From Erythroxylum novogranatense (taxonomy: Eukaryota > Streptophyta > Magnoliopsida > Malpighiales > Erythroxylaceae): 64,000 nucleotides of DNA. The stretch covers positions 24,397,300-24,461,299 of the forward strand of contig CM057231.1 in the NCBI GenBank assembly GCA_029891385.1, written 5' to 3'. Numbering within the stretch: the stretch's first letter is position 1; every line of letters starts with the position of its first letter. Made by a program: the position numbers and the translations under genes. Positions 1 to 11,390 of the stretch are shown here, in pieces. The notes under the pieces are model-generated. The model searched no databases. It saw only the letters and a list, made by a program, of their open reading frames with translations, and was not told where the DNA came from.

Positions 1-405
1 AATTATTGTGTGCTTATTTGGACATCCAACCTTCACCTTCCTTATAGTATGTCAGTTTGTAGAGTATGATCCTATTATACTGTTTTCCATGTAGTTTCTT
101 CTAACTCTATTTTATGAAAACAAAATACAAAACACAAAAAATAATATTGTATTTACTGATGTAACTATAACTTGTAAACAAATAACTTACATATTCATTT
201 TGCAGGACAACAAATGATTTAGAGTTTTGGCTGTGTGAAGTTTTCATTTTTCCTCTATTAACCTTAGCTTTCTCACATTTTTCCTAAATAAAGAAAAGAA
301 ATAGTCATTAAATTGTGTAACAAGATTAATGGAAGAAAATGTGATGAGAAAGAAAACAAAACAAACTTTAACATTAACAGAGGCCCAATAATCACACATA
401 TTACT

Positions 406-903
406 TTAATTTTCTAGAGACATCCATTTAGGAACATGTCTCCTTGCCTCCTCATCCAAAGCAAAAGATTTGTAAAAAAATTGATGTAGTCGATAACAAT
501 GATCCTTAGTCCTTTGTTTTAACAATAAAGTCACATAGTTTGAAATATCAAGGTTGTCGATATTGACGATATTAAGCTTCATTTGTAAACAACAAGTACA
601 AATGAAATTAAACTTTAAATAAGTAAAACAATATTACATATAATTAAATAAATTGAAAATTTACTGAAACTTTATCCAAAATATTATGTAGCAAATTGTC
701 TTCCTTCAACCGCTTCGCATGCTTAAGACAAGGCAATTCAGTTCTAGCAATTATCCCAACTCACTGTATAATTTAGCTAATTTAATCCTATCTACAGGAT
801 GACCTTGCGAGGTATCAATATTTACAGATAACTTGTTGTTCATTACAACATTCATTTGTTGCAAGTCACAACCTTTAGTTATACCTCTACCTCTTTTTCT
901 GAC
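406..903 (-). pseudogene. CACTA transposon, Ptta/En-Spm-type second protein, remnant
   Basis: Read on the minus strand, two blocks resemble the plant Ptta/En-Spm transposase-associated family that accompanies the CACTA transposase. The upstream block carries RGRGITKGC, NIDTSQGHPVDR and ARTELPCLKHAK. The downstream block carries KDHCYRLHQFF and DEEARRHVPKWMS, then a TAA at 406-408. They are separated by frame breaks or an intron. The piece lies downstream, in transcription order, of the TNPD-like remnants at 1571-3594, which is the usual gene order in plant CACTA elements. No intact frame remains. The family assignment rests on pattern memory and is moderately sure. Confidence 0.55.
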
Positions 904-1199
904 ATTAATATTGGAACCTAACAACAAATAAATAATGATAAGAAACTATGAATTGAACATGTAAATTTATATTTGAGTATAAGTTTATTTGTATGTGTTA
1001 AAGATTAATAAACCTATATATCCCTTTGTACTAGTTGAATCAGATGGAGGTTGTTGTTAACTGGGTTCGTTGGTGGATGAAGTCAATTGTTATTATCGAC
1101 TAGGATTTGTTTGATCTAGTTATTGTGGGGGGGATGAATAACCTCGATAATTGTCACCTTCTTCCTTTTGTTTCTACTAGTGCCATTACATTGGATATA

Positions 1200-1480
1200 T
1201 ATAACTCAAATATCAACAATCCGCAATAACATAACTCAAACATAAATAATTTGCGTTAACATAAGGAAAACATCAACAATATGCATAAACATAAGTCAAA
1301 CATCAATAATCCACATAAATATAACTCAAACATCAACAATGTGCATAAACATAACTCAAATATCAACAATAGCAATAACATAACTCAAACATCAAAAATT
1401 TGCATAAACATAACTCAAACATCAACAATATGCATAAACATAACTCAAACATCAATAATACAATTCAAACAACATAAACA
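1200..1480. repeat. Minisatellite, about 30-bp unit, about nine copies
   Basis: Imperfect head-to-tail copies of a unit close to cataactcaaacatcaacaa followed by tatgcataaa. Units differ by single substitutions and small indels. The array lies between the two protein remnants of the CACTA element. An open frame through it (HKHNSNINN-type repeats) is a by-product of the repeat, not a gene. Confidence 0.85.
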
Positions 1481-1570
1481 ACATTTTTTTTACCTTCAAT
1501 TATGATGATCAAAATCTTAAAAATCATCATCATTAATTACATTATGATTTGACTTTTCATCACTATTATA

Positions 1571-2277
1571 TTAGGCCAAAGTGTCACCATTGTCATAATA
1601 TTCATCCTTAATATAGTCTTCATCTCTTTCTACAACAAGATTGGCTCGTGTTTCATCCATTAGTACTATAATAGGATCAATATCTCTCATATGGAATGAT
1701 GATATATCTACATCTTCTATTTGTTTGACTCCATCATTCACCTCCGATTGAATCTCTTGATATACTTTATCACCATCTTCACTTATTTTATCTTTTTTTT
1801 CTACAAAAATCAAAGAGATTTTGATCTTAAAACTTTTGAACAACCTTCTAATTACTACCCAATAAACTGTTGTTAGGGTAAAAAAAAAACTTGCTTCATT
1901 TAACTTACAAGGACAAAAAGGTCATTATCATACCTTATCTTACTAACATTGATGCTAATAATAATGTCATTCACTTTTATGTCACCAAGATTAAACCATT
2001 TGCACTTAAATAGAACAACCTTTTTATCCTTGATGTAATAAAACTCTATTATTTCTAAGATGACACTATAGAAGTCAATAAAATTATTATCATGACATCC
2101 CCCAATAAACACCCCACAATTTTTGCTTCTAAGTTGACTATCTCGATCTTGTATGTAAAATCTAACTCTATTAACAATGCAACCTATATATTTTTTACCA
2201 CATATATAAGGCTCATATGCCAAAGCATATAATATTATTATCGCCTCTTGCATGTTACAGTTATGTAACTGTATCAT
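1571..2277 (-). pseudogene. CACTA transposase (TNPD) C-terminal part, DUF4216-like
   Basis: Minus-strand frames from 2277 to 1900 and 1843 to 1571 carry the hallmarks of the DUF4216 domain at the C-terminus of plant CACTA transposases: FYSVILEIIEFYY, KKVVLFKCKWFNL, then MKQVFFLP after a stop, and an acidic tail with DEDYIKDEYYDNGD. The frame is broken by a stop at 1900 and by an A/T homopolymer near 1880. Together with 2540-2995 and 3000-3594 it makes up the remains of one transposase gene. Confidence 0.75.
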
Positions 2278-2539
2278 CTGTAAAAAAAATATAATTAGAA
2301 GTTAATCTGACATACAAATTCCTATAAGTTCATAACATTCCATTAATAACTTACTTGAGTCCTAAACCATAATGGGAACTTAATCTTATGTCTTTCTTCA
2401 ACATTAACAATTCATTTGCTTCGACTCGAATCTTTTTGCTCTCTATTTCAAAAAGTAAATAGAGGTTAGGAAATATAGAATGAACCACAAAATTTAAGTA
2501 TGAAATTTTGAATTAAAAGTAATATATATGCTCCATATA

Positions 2540-2995
2540 TATATCAACTTCCTCGCAATTGTTCAAAATATACCCATTCCAATTCCAAGTTCATCTTTAG
2601 TTAACTCCAGATATTTTCTGGCAGTAAATGGCCTTATTTTTTAGGAGAAAACTAACAACTCACCATCTTGATCAAAATCAAAGTTACATTCTTATCTATT
2701 AAATCTTCTCTTCACGTCATTTAAGTACATCGAACAAAATGTCAAGCATTTATTCGCTATATAAGTCATTGCATTAAAACTTTAAGGTCAAGCACTATTA
2801 CGTACATAATGGTTAAAAGAGCATAAAATCATAAACAAAATATAAAACATTAACAATTGTTATTAAGTAATAAATTTAGAAAAAAAAGTAAAAGTTAATA
2901 TCAATTACCTTTTAATGGGAGACATCTACTGAAATTGAACTAGTCCACAAAGTTTGGCCTCGTATGTTAAATGAAATGTCAAATGCACCATATCA
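2540..2995 (-). pseudogene. CACTA transposase (TNPD) middle-C part, DUF4218-like
   Basis: The minus strand reads DMVHLTFHLTYEAKLCG and MSPIKR, then a possible intron, then ANKCLTFCSMYLNDVKRRFN, GELLVFS and RPFTARKYLELTKDELG. These match the order of the DUF4218 region of plant CACTA transposases. Stops and frameshifts interrupt it, so it is non-functional. The upstream end abuts the N-terminal block directly, with no room for the catalytic Transposase_21 domain that normally sits between them. Confidence 0.7.
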
Positions 2996-2999
2996 TTAA

Positions 3000-3594
3000 A
3001 AATAGATGGGGGAAATCAATTGCACGTCATTGAGCACGTCAATTAACTTTTAAAAAGACTTGTTACGTCATTTATTATAGACCTTCAATTGCAACAACTT
3101 CACAACAAAAGATAGTTATGAGAATTTGGAGCACCCTGGATATAACTCTTCTTGAGCAACTTTTAATAACTTCCTGAAATTATCTTCTGTTTTACTACCA
3201 ATTATGTTAAGCAAACCAATTTCATTCATAGTCTCCATATAATTTCTATAATCCTCTAACATCTTGTCAATCCCATCATCACCATCATCATTAATATCAC
3301 AAACTTCCCCATCATTATTGTTACTATTATCAACACCTGTATTAACACTTCTACCACAACTTGCTTCTGAACGTTCACCTTGATAAAGCTATGGAGTATA
3401 AACTTATCTGTGCCTTGAATTAGCAAGTGATTATATACCACATTTTGACTTTAAATGTTAACATTTAAGCAATCTATACATGGACAACAAATACAACATT
3501 CAAGACCCATTTGATCTTTTATAAATTGCATGAAACTCTCAACTCATAAGTATTCAGTGGACCATTTCTGATGAGACATCCAACTTTTGTCCAT
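3000..3594 (-). pseudogene. CACTA transposase (TNPD) N-terminal transposase-associated domain
   Basis: A minus-strand start at 3594 gives MDKSWMSHQKWSTEYL, then CCICCPCIDCLNVN and VVYNHLLIQGTDKF. This is the Cys-rich transposase-associated domain at the start of plant CACTA proteins. Downstream come acidic repeats and EDNFRKLLKVAQEELYPGCSKFS with LSFVVKLLQLKV, the region before the catalytic domain. Several frame breaks are present. The start was chosen because MDKSWM is the usual first motif of this family. Confidence 0.7.
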
Positions 3595-3639
3595 CTAGCT
3601 ATAAAATTAAAAGTGAATAACTAAATTACTAAATGTAAT

Positions 3640-4060
3640 CAGTACAACTTCATAAACTAAGTTTGATTTCAAATAAGTATTATAGTAAGTGATATTGTTA
3701 CACCACATGTTCTCACTGTAACTCCTAGGCTCGTGGAATATTTCACTAATAAGCCTAATGGGATATGCATCATGGATTTCCAACCTATATACCATCCTAA
3801 AGGTTTATTATGCCTTAGATCATCCATAATTATAAGTAAATTTCTAATGTTAATACTTCTCGATTAATCACTACAAGTTCATAAGCTAAGTTTGAATTTA
3901 AACAAACACTTTGGTACGTGGCATTGTTATATCATATGAATCGAAAAAGGGTCTTCTCACTATGACCCTCGAGCTTGTGGAATATTTCACGAATAAGTCT
4001 CATGAGGGCTACATCATGAGTTTCCAACCTATATAACATCTTAGAGTTTTATTATTCCTC
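3640..4060. repeat. Diverged tandem duplication, period about 235 bp
   Basis: Two diverged copies, about 3640-3810 and 3873-4060, share ordered blocks: ttcataa.ctaagtttga, then a tcgtggaatatttcac-like block, then ttccaacctatata. They lie just upstream of the CACTA transposase start, so they may be part of the subterminal region of that element. No terminal inverted repeat could be found beside them. Confidence 0.6.
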
Positions 4061-5249
4061 ACATCATCCAAACATATACATGAATTGCTAATGTTAATAT
4101 TTCTCAATTAATCACAACAAGTTCACATACAAACTCAGGCTCTCCTTCCCTTCACACAAATTCTTGTTTTTTCAATCAGAAGATAAAAATTAACCAAAAT
4201 TTCGATGACTTACTTGGACAGATGAAAAATCAAATACGACTGATGACAAACGAGGAAAGTTAGTGAATATGTTGTAAAATTGGCCCTAGTTCGAATCAAT
4301 TAACCCATTAGAAGAAATGAAGAACCTTAAACCAAAAGGCTTTTCGTACAAATTAAATTTAAATGTTCATCTAGGCTAATCATACAATTAGCAATCCTTG
4401 AATGAGACTTGGTATGTATAGAATTGAGATAAGAAAAAAAAAGACAATATATAGAGTAATATATAAAAGTAACATATATTACATAATAATTTAATTTGCA
4501 CAATTTAACTCATCCTTGTTGAATCTCTTATATTTAAGTTTTTGTACATAAAAGTTTAAGTAATGCTCCAACTCTCTCTATACTGAAATTCTTTTTGTGA
4601 AATGAGTTACTTAAATGTATTTGGAAACTTAATGGGAAAGAATACAAATAGTAAATAAAAGAAACAAAACCTAAAGGTGAAGCTAAGACACCTCACCTCG
4701 CCCACTAATATTGCAAAGATTAAGAAAAATGTTAAAGCAATAATTTCCATAACTTCTAAATTATGGGATTTAGTACTAACAAACCAATAATTCAAAAAAA
4801 TTTTCCGAAAAACCAAATAATTAAAAAAAAAAAAAGCAATTAACCAAGTCTCACCAATATCTAGCAAAATAATCCAACTGCTATGGTTTGTATCAAAAGG
4901 TACAAACAAAAGCAAGACATATTGATATAAAGACATATTCACTTCTGTTACTTTCTTAGAAACAATTCATTTATTAATATATCTTGATGCCTAAAATCAT
5001 TGAAGGATTCATTAGAGGTCAAGCTTGCTTTTCTTAACAACTATTTATAAGAAGAAGTATGCATTGATAAATCAATGAGAAATATAGTTAAAAGGCAAGA
5101 AGATAAATTAATGAAGTTAAAGAAGGTATTATATAAACTTTAAACAAGCTTGGAATAACTTAATCAATAATTACTTTTAAAAAATAGTTTTATTATATGC
5201 TTACACGAAAATACTCTTTATATTAAAAAAGATAAAATGTTTTATTATT
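4061..5249. other. AT-rich stretch with no recognisable gene
   Basis: No reading frame here resembles a known protein. A 111-residue minus-strand frame at 4607-4942 is hydrophobic low-complexity translation of AT-rich DNA with no family signature. Probably decayed transposon sequence. Confidence 0.4.
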
Positions 5250-5546
5250 TTTATTTATATGGATGATCTTATCTTCACACAAACAAATTCAGAGACATTT
5301 AAAGAGTTCAGAGATTGCACGAACCTAGAGTTTGGGATAAGTGACATGGATTTGATGTCTATAAACTTAGGAATTCAACTAAAGAAAATGGTAAGTGGAA
5401 TTTTCATAAATCAAGAAGGACATGGAAATCAAGTTCTTAATAACTTCAATAGTTTAAATAATGTATTGATTAACACTCCTATTCAATATGGAATAAAGTT
5501 AACCAATTTTGTTGGGCATGAGAGAGTAGATCTAACATTTTGTTAA
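5250..5546 (+). pseudogene. Ty1/copia reverse-transcriptase fragment
   Basis: The frame reads YMDDLIFTQTNSETFKEF, then NLGIQLKKMVSGIFINQ, INTPIQYGIKLTNF and HERVDLTF. This is the segment around the catalytic YxDD box (here YMDD at its start) and the following thumb region of Ty1/copia reverse transcriptase. After the stop, diverged traces of the next conserved stretch continue. No other pol domain or LTR was found around it. The sequence is not close to the large copia family at 8.7-37.7 kb, so it is a separate, older insertion. Confidence 0.75.
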
Positions 5547-6399
5547 AGTTTTAAGAAAGTTAAAGTACGATAGTTTGAATTGTTCTTCCTGCATATTATT
5601 TTCAATTATAAAACACCATATTCTATTTTGAATTTGGGATGTGTTGAAAATGCCTAAACATATACCTATTATATAAAACAAATACGTATTAATTGATTAA
5701 CACTAGATCTACAATTATCTGTTAATTAGATAGCAGTGGTAAAAGTGTAGAAAACCTTTAGAATGTTGTAAAGTTTAAATTATTAATCAGCTTAATATTA
5801 GGAAATGCTTTCATGACATAATTGTCAAAACACAATATTTATTTCTAAGAGAACTTTAGTCGAACATGTTATAAGCAGTAGTGAAACAAGGTTCCTAACC
5901 CATATTCAATTTCAATCAACCAATTCTCCATGCATTACCCATCTCTATGTATTCATTATTATGACTACACACATTTCCCGCATTAACATAACCACAACAC
6001 ACACGAGTGGAAAACAACACACACGGATAGAACAAAAACACAAATGTATAAATACACCTAACACTTAAATCCAATATCAGAAACAACACCTAAATACTCC
6101 ACTCCCAACACTTACTTAAGTAATATATTAGTCTATTTAAACATAATTATGTATTTATTATATATAAATTTTGTTTTGTTATAAAAAATTATATTCTATA
6201 TAATTTCCGGCTCCAAAGGTCAAGTCAACTGATAATGGACCACCATTTGCCAACAATTATCTGAATTGTTACCTAATAGTATATTTCTTCCGAATTAATA
6301 GAAAATGGCGTCATTTTGCTTAACAACAAATGATGTTATTTTCTACTAGGTGATTAACATAAAAATGAAGCTTTCTTTGTTTTCGTGTTAGCCATCGTG
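5547..6399. other. AT-rich stretch, nothing identified
   Basis: Traces of the copia thumb region continue for about 60 bases after the stop at 5546. Beyond that no coding, RNA or repeat signal could be supported. Confidence 0.35.
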
Positions 6400-7670
6400 T
6401 TTTCAAAAAAGCATAATCTCTTCAATGATCATTGTCTCCGGTGTTGTGATCATCACTGACAAACGAGCGCCTGTGTTGGTACTGTTTTTCTTTTCTGTTT
6501 TCAAGAACTCTAATTTTGTTGTGCTTTGTTTTTTCTACTATGTTTTGGAGTTCATGTCAGTTTTGTGTTCTTCTTATATTGTTTTAAATTTGTTTGTGTT
6601 TCTGTTTGGAAGATGGTCAATTGTCTTTCTTTATTGGTTGTATATGGGTTAATTTTTTTCCCACCTTCAATGCGTCTCGGAGGAAAGCCTACTAACTATT
6701 TGATAAAAGGTTTGCGAGAGTATTCAACTTCTGGAACGTTGTTCTTTCACTTTTGAGGAATGACTTTTTCTTTTTGTTGGTAGGATTTGTATGGTAAAGT
6801 TCCGTTCAATTTTGGATCAGTTCATTCCACCCCTGAGAATTTATGGGATTTGATTACCAAAATATTTTAATTAAACATAATGAATTTTATGTTAAGTTGA
6901 CTTTTTAGAACAAAACTGTTAACATTAATTCATCGTGGAATGTCAACATGGTGACTAGTTTTTGATGGTGGAAATGAGCTCCGCTAGGAGTAATATGGCA
7001 AAATTCTCCCTAATTTAGAACAAATTGATGAACAACAAATCTCCTCATCAAAGTCTAATGACCAGTTACCTTTAATAGTCGATTTTCTTTTTTAAGATTT
7101 TTAGTATCACCCAAATTACCACTTTTTCTTAATTATCTATATCTCATTTTCTATTACAAAGCTATCAAATGAAAGTTTGATTGTATACACTATATGATGT
7201 GTAAAACTTCCTCAAATCTTCAAGAGAATATAGATGAAAATGAAGTCGGTGGCAATGTCACGATGATTGGCACAGGTTTAGGAAAATCATTTGTTTTAAA
7301 ACAGTTGTCCACTCTAATTACTATGTCTGTTCAATCAAGTATTCATGTGTTCGAATTTAGATTCGTTATACTGTTTGACTTAATTAGTTATTTAAGTTCT
7401 ATACTAATTGTTTTTTAGGTGAAAGGTATCGTACAAGTGGTTCGTCTAATTTAGTGATCCATACTATATCTGGGGATTTATTCACTAAATCTTCCACTAA
7501 TTTAATTAAAGTCAAAAAGTTGTTGGAAAAGGATGTCAATAACCTAACACCTGAGGGAAGATCTTTAACTGTTTCAATTGATGCCTTCGAACATGCAAGG
7601 ACCCTTCTTGGGAATCTAGACATAAGGAACTCTTTTACGTTTTCTATTGAGTCTTATATCACTTAGAATT
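6400..7670 (+). other. Unrecognised sequence with short open frames, possible gene fragment
   Basis: Plus-strand frames at 6425-6652, 7194-7418 and 7454-7666 are less AT-biased than their surroundings. The last two could be joined at an AG before gtgaaaggtatcg near 7419, giving NLVIHTISGDLF, LLEKDVNNLTPEGRSL and AFEHARTLLGNLDIRN. I do not recognise the protein family. It could be a captured gene fragment or an unknown transposon protein. There is no complete gene structure. Confidence 0.2.
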
Positions 7671-8208
7671 CAAGAAAATAATTATTTCTTTTCCTTTTTG
7701 ATGAAATTAGTGTGAAACTTTATTTATTATTTTGTTTGTAAGAATTGTTGAACTCCTAATTAAAATTTTGTACAACTTACCTTATATCATTATATTATAA
7801 TGCTTACCATATTTCAATATTTATATTTGTTATTATTTTATTGTTAATAAATGCTAATGATTACGAATAGTAGTCAATTAAATTTATTATATTTTGATCT
7901 TATTAATATTAAAATTTTAGGTATGGTTATCTTTTATTTTCAAATAAATTTAATTTTCAAATTTTAATTACCTCTATGTGTTTTCAACAATATGTTTAAA
8001 GCTTTGAAAACATTTTGCAATTTTAAATGCTCCATTCTATTTTCATTTAATATTTGTATGAATATAGGTGTAGTATTATGCACAATAGGTATCATAACCA
8101 GTAATTATTTGTGTCTAAGTTCATAAATTTAAACAAATTTATAAAGTTTATGTAACGTCGAACTCTCTAAGCCTTTTTGTATTATTCTGTACTTGGAGAT
8201 ATTACTGT
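7671..8208. other. AT-rich stretch, nothing identified
   Basis: Low-complexity A/T-rich DNA without supportable coding or structural features, ending at the inverted-repeat element. Confidence 0.35.
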
Positions 8209-8693
8209 CATGGTTTTGAAACCCGAACCGGACCGGCCGATTTGTCCGATTCGACCGGTGACCAGTAAGCTATCCGGTCCAAGTGATCCCTAAAAACCGA
8301 TCCCCAATTGAACCAGTGCGAACCGGTGAGAACCAGTCAATTGACCTGTTAAACTAGGACTAGTCAAACCGGTTAGCCACTGGTTCAATGAATTTTTTTT
8401 GCCTTTTTTTCTTTCTAAAACGTTGATGTTTTTTTTTTCAAAAGTAAAACCCACCTTTTCTCCAAAAATCTAACAGAAGTACAGAAACCAAAGGACCCAA
8501 CCGGTTATTTATATTTATTTATATTATTTGGTATATTTTCTATATTTTTTAATATTACAAATATTATATATAATTAAATATAATTATTGTATAATTATGA
8601 CGTCACACCAGTTCGACCGGTGTTCGAATTGGTCAAACCGGTAACCAGTAAGGCCTTCGGTTCGACGTCCGATCCGGGTTTCAAAACCTTGAC
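8209..8693. mobile_element. Non-autonomous inverted-repeat element (MITE-like)
   Basis: The left end has tggttttgaaacccgaaccg and the right end has gatccgggtttcaaaacc, forming imperfect terminal inverted repeats of about 50 bp rich in ccggt. Inside are further aaccggt/accggtt blocks and a T-rich, AT-rich centre. There is no coding capacity. The hexamer tactgt occurs at 8203-8208 and at 8694-8699 and could be the remains of a target duplication. The termini are of a type common in dicot genomes. Superfamily (hAT or Mutator) is not decided. Confidence 0.7.
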
Positions 8694-8719
8694 TACTGTA
8701 TATTGATATATACATGGTT

Positions 8720-8724
8720 GTATA
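8720..8724. repeat. Target site duplication gtata (left) of the copia array
   Basis: gtata immediately precedes the first LTR. The same five bases follow the last LTR at 27037-27041. A 5-bp duplication is the norm for Ty1/copia integration. Confidence 0.85.
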
Positions 8725-9692
8725 TGTTAAGTCAAATCAGACTTCACGTATTAAATAATTTTGATGACAAACAAAGAGAAATATACAAATGAAAAGTAGA
8801 TGGACGATGCGAAGTAAAAAACAATGAAGGAGAAAAATCGGTTTAAAGCGGGCGGAAGCTTTCTGAAAAGCGGTGATACAAGAAAGAAAAGGCATTTAAG
8901 CTTTACTGAGAAAAGCAGCCGATACAAAAAATCAGACGGAAGCTTTACAAGAGAAAAGCAATTGATACAAGAAAAGCAGACGAAAGCTTTACAAGAGAAA
9001 AGCAACCGATACAAAAAATCAGACGGAAGAAAAAAAACATCAGTTTGAGTTAGTTACAGAGTCAAACTGAATAACCGTTTCTTTCAAGAATCAAGAAGCA
9101 GATATTCAAGAGCAGTTGAAGACCCGACTATAAATAAGAGTCGAGATTGAAGAAGAAATAACTTTATGCAACTTTTGAAACTTCATGAAACTCGAGTATT
9201 CAACTTTTGATTTTCAGATTATCGAGAGAAAATTGTGAGCGATATTTCGAGTGAGCGATGTTAAAACATTTTATTGTAACAAGCTCTTTACTATTCTTTC
9301 AATTAGAAAGTGTTACTGAGATAGCTTTGAAGAGGCTAAGAGTAAAATAATACTTCTGTAGAGAGACTGGAGAGGCTCATCGAAAGAATACTTGTAAACA
9401 ATTGAGAGATAGTGAAATCTCGGAAGGATATCGAGGATTGGGCGTAGCCTACGGTTTGAGGTGAATCGGGATAAAGCTGCTGTGTTTCTCTCTACTCTCA
9501 TATTACTTATATCGTATTCTTCAAAATTAACAAAGTTTTTCAAACTAGTTACGAATTGATTTACGATAAGTTTTCGAAAGAACAAGTAATTTTTTTAAGG
9601 GGATTAAGAAAAAGTTTATCACAATTCAACCCCCCCTTCTTGTGTATCTTGATCATATTATTGTTCAATATATTAACGTGTGATTCACTTCA
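8725..9692 (+). repeat. LTR 1 (5' LTR of copy A)
   Basis: 968 bp, starting tgttaagtcaaatcag and ending gattcacttca. It shares nearly all its sequence with the LTRs at 17376 and 26039, and in inverted form with those at 27844 and 36543. A 43-44-bp minisatellite occupies about 8850-9030. A TATA-like ctataaata at 9128-9136 is a plausible promoter. Compared with LTR 3 it has several altered CAG/CTG sites. Confidence 0.9.
9128..9136 (+). promoter_or_regulatory. TATA box of copia LTR 1
   Basis: ctataaata inside gacccgactataaataagag. It is conserved in LTR 2 (17808-17816) and LTR 3 (26479-26487), and on the minus strand as ttataaata at 28387-28395 and 37087-37095. Its conservation across five LTRs and its mid-LTR position support a Pol II core promoter. 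Confidence 0.6.
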
Positions 9693-9694
9693 AT

Positions 9695-9706
9695 TGGTAT
9701 CAAAGC
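9695..9706 (+). other. Primer binding site, copy A
   Basis: tggtatcaaagc two bases after LTR 1. It matches the initiator-Met tRNA 3' complement (tggtatcagagc) with one change, cag to caa. Copy C keeps the perfect site. Confidence 0.8.
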
Positions 9707-9749
9707 CTGGTGTTCAAGAATCACTTTAATAAAGTGTGAATTAAAGAAA

Positions 9750-11390
9750 ATGGTGGAATCACACATGTATATTGCCGAAGGAGCTTCAATCACTAGACCT
9801 CCAGCATTCAATGGTGAAGACTACCACTATTGGAAGGAACGGATGAGATTGTTTATCGAATCTACTCACATTGACCTTTGGGACATCATTGAGAACGAAC
9901 CATACACACCTGAAGATGATGATAAAAATCCAATTCCACGAGAAAGATGGACGGTGAAAGCGAAAGCAAGATTTCAACTAAACTCCGCGCGAAATTTTTT
10001 GAGTTGTGCATTGAAGCGAGCGAGTATGAAAAAGTTCATGGATGCGACAACGCCAAAGAAATGTGGGATACATTATCAATTGCACATGAAGGAACAAATC
10101 AAGTCAAGGAGTCCAAGATAAGCATACGGTGCATCGATGCGAGTTGTTCAAAATGAAAGAAGAAGAGACCATTGATCAAATGTTTGGAAGATTTCAAACA
10201 ATTGTTAATGGGCTAAAAGCTCTTGGAAGAACGTACAACAGTCAAGACCATGTTCGAAAGATTTTGAGGAGTCTCGCCAAAAGATGGAGACCCAAAGTAA
10301 GCTGTACAAGAAGCCAAAGACTTAAGCGTCTTGAAGCTTGATGAATTGCTTGGATCGTTGAAGATACGAAGTAGAGCTTGATGCGAAGATAAGCCCAAGA
10401 AAGAGAAGTCCATAGCGCTCAAAGCAGGTCAAATGAATCACAAGATCCAGAAGAAGAAGACAAAGAGGAATACATCAAAGGCATTAAAGATTGAAGAATC
10501 AAAGGATGATGATGATTCCAGCAAGTCAGAATCTGAATCAAGTGATGAAGACGACGAGCTATCTTTCATTTCAAGAAAGATAAGAAGAATGTGAAAAAAG
10601 AAGTCCAAAGGAAATTCAACATTCAGAAGGAACAGCGGCAAAGACGATGGAAAAATCGAGAAAGCATCTATTACATGTTATGAATGTAATAAGTCAGGAC
10701 ATTACAAGTCCGAGTGTCCAATGTTGAAAAGACAACCCAAAAAGAGTAGGGATAACAAGAAAAGCATGATGGCAACGTGGGAGGATCTGGATTCATCAGA
10801 ATCAGATACAAGCTCAAAAGTGTCAGAACATGCTAACATATGTCTGGTAGCTGAAGAAGAAAGTGATGAAGAGGTAACTTCTAGCTATAATAATATACAA
10901 GATGCATACTCAGAATTGCTAGAGGATTCTCATGCTATTCTGAAACAGTATAAGCTGTTGAAGAAGAAATATGTAGAAAACCTCAAACATACTCATAAGA
11001 TAGAGAGTGAGAATATAAGTCTGAGAAAGCAAGTTGAGGAACTGAATAACAACAAAGTTATAGATAGATCCGAAGAGATTAAACAGTTGAAACTGAGAAT
11101 CAATAATCTCTCGATTGATCTAGCTAAATTCTGAGATAGTACAAAAGATGAGCGAAATGCTAGGAAAATGCGGACATCCAAGTGATAAAAGCTGGATTAG
11201 GGTTTACTAAAAATAAGTCCCAAACATTACGTGAAATCAATTGTTCAAAAGATAAGAAAAGATATCAATCGGGTTTTCAAAAAGGTCATCAACGTTTTCA
11301 TTCTACTTCTTATTATCATTCATTACACCATACTAACCTAAAGGACCCAAGAGAATCGGGTACCTAAAACAAGATAATATCTCCAACAGA
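9750..11390 (+). pseudogene. gag: Copy A gag region
   Basis: Starts MVESHMYIAEGASITRPPAF, followed by YHYWKERMRLFI (N-terminal gag box), WDTLSIAHEGTNQVKE and MFGRFQTIVNGLKALGR (UBN2-type capsid). A basic/acidic linker and a CCHC zinc knuckle at 10676-10717 (CYECNKSGHYKSEC) come next, then an acidic stretch and a predicted coiled coil (SENISLRKQVEELNNNKV). Breaks are visible near 9955, 10120 and 10330, and a stop falls at 10594. Several breaks sit where copies B or C have CAG/CTG. The protein would form the particle shell and bind element RNA. Confidence 0.85.

Noticed and set aside
1200..1480. CRISPR-like repeat array
   Set aside because: Units are directly adjacent, without unique spacers, in a plant genome. 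It is a minisatellite.
6425..6756. Membrane-protein gene suggested by hydrophobic frames
   Set aside because: T-rich DNA gives Phe/Val/Leu-rich translation. There are two overlapping frames and no conserved motif.
8824..9048. Open frame of 74 codons inside LTR 1, with a similar one in LTR 3 (26175-26405)
   Set aside because: It is a translation of the LTR minisatellite (repeated SFTREKQLIQEKQ). No independent coding evidence.
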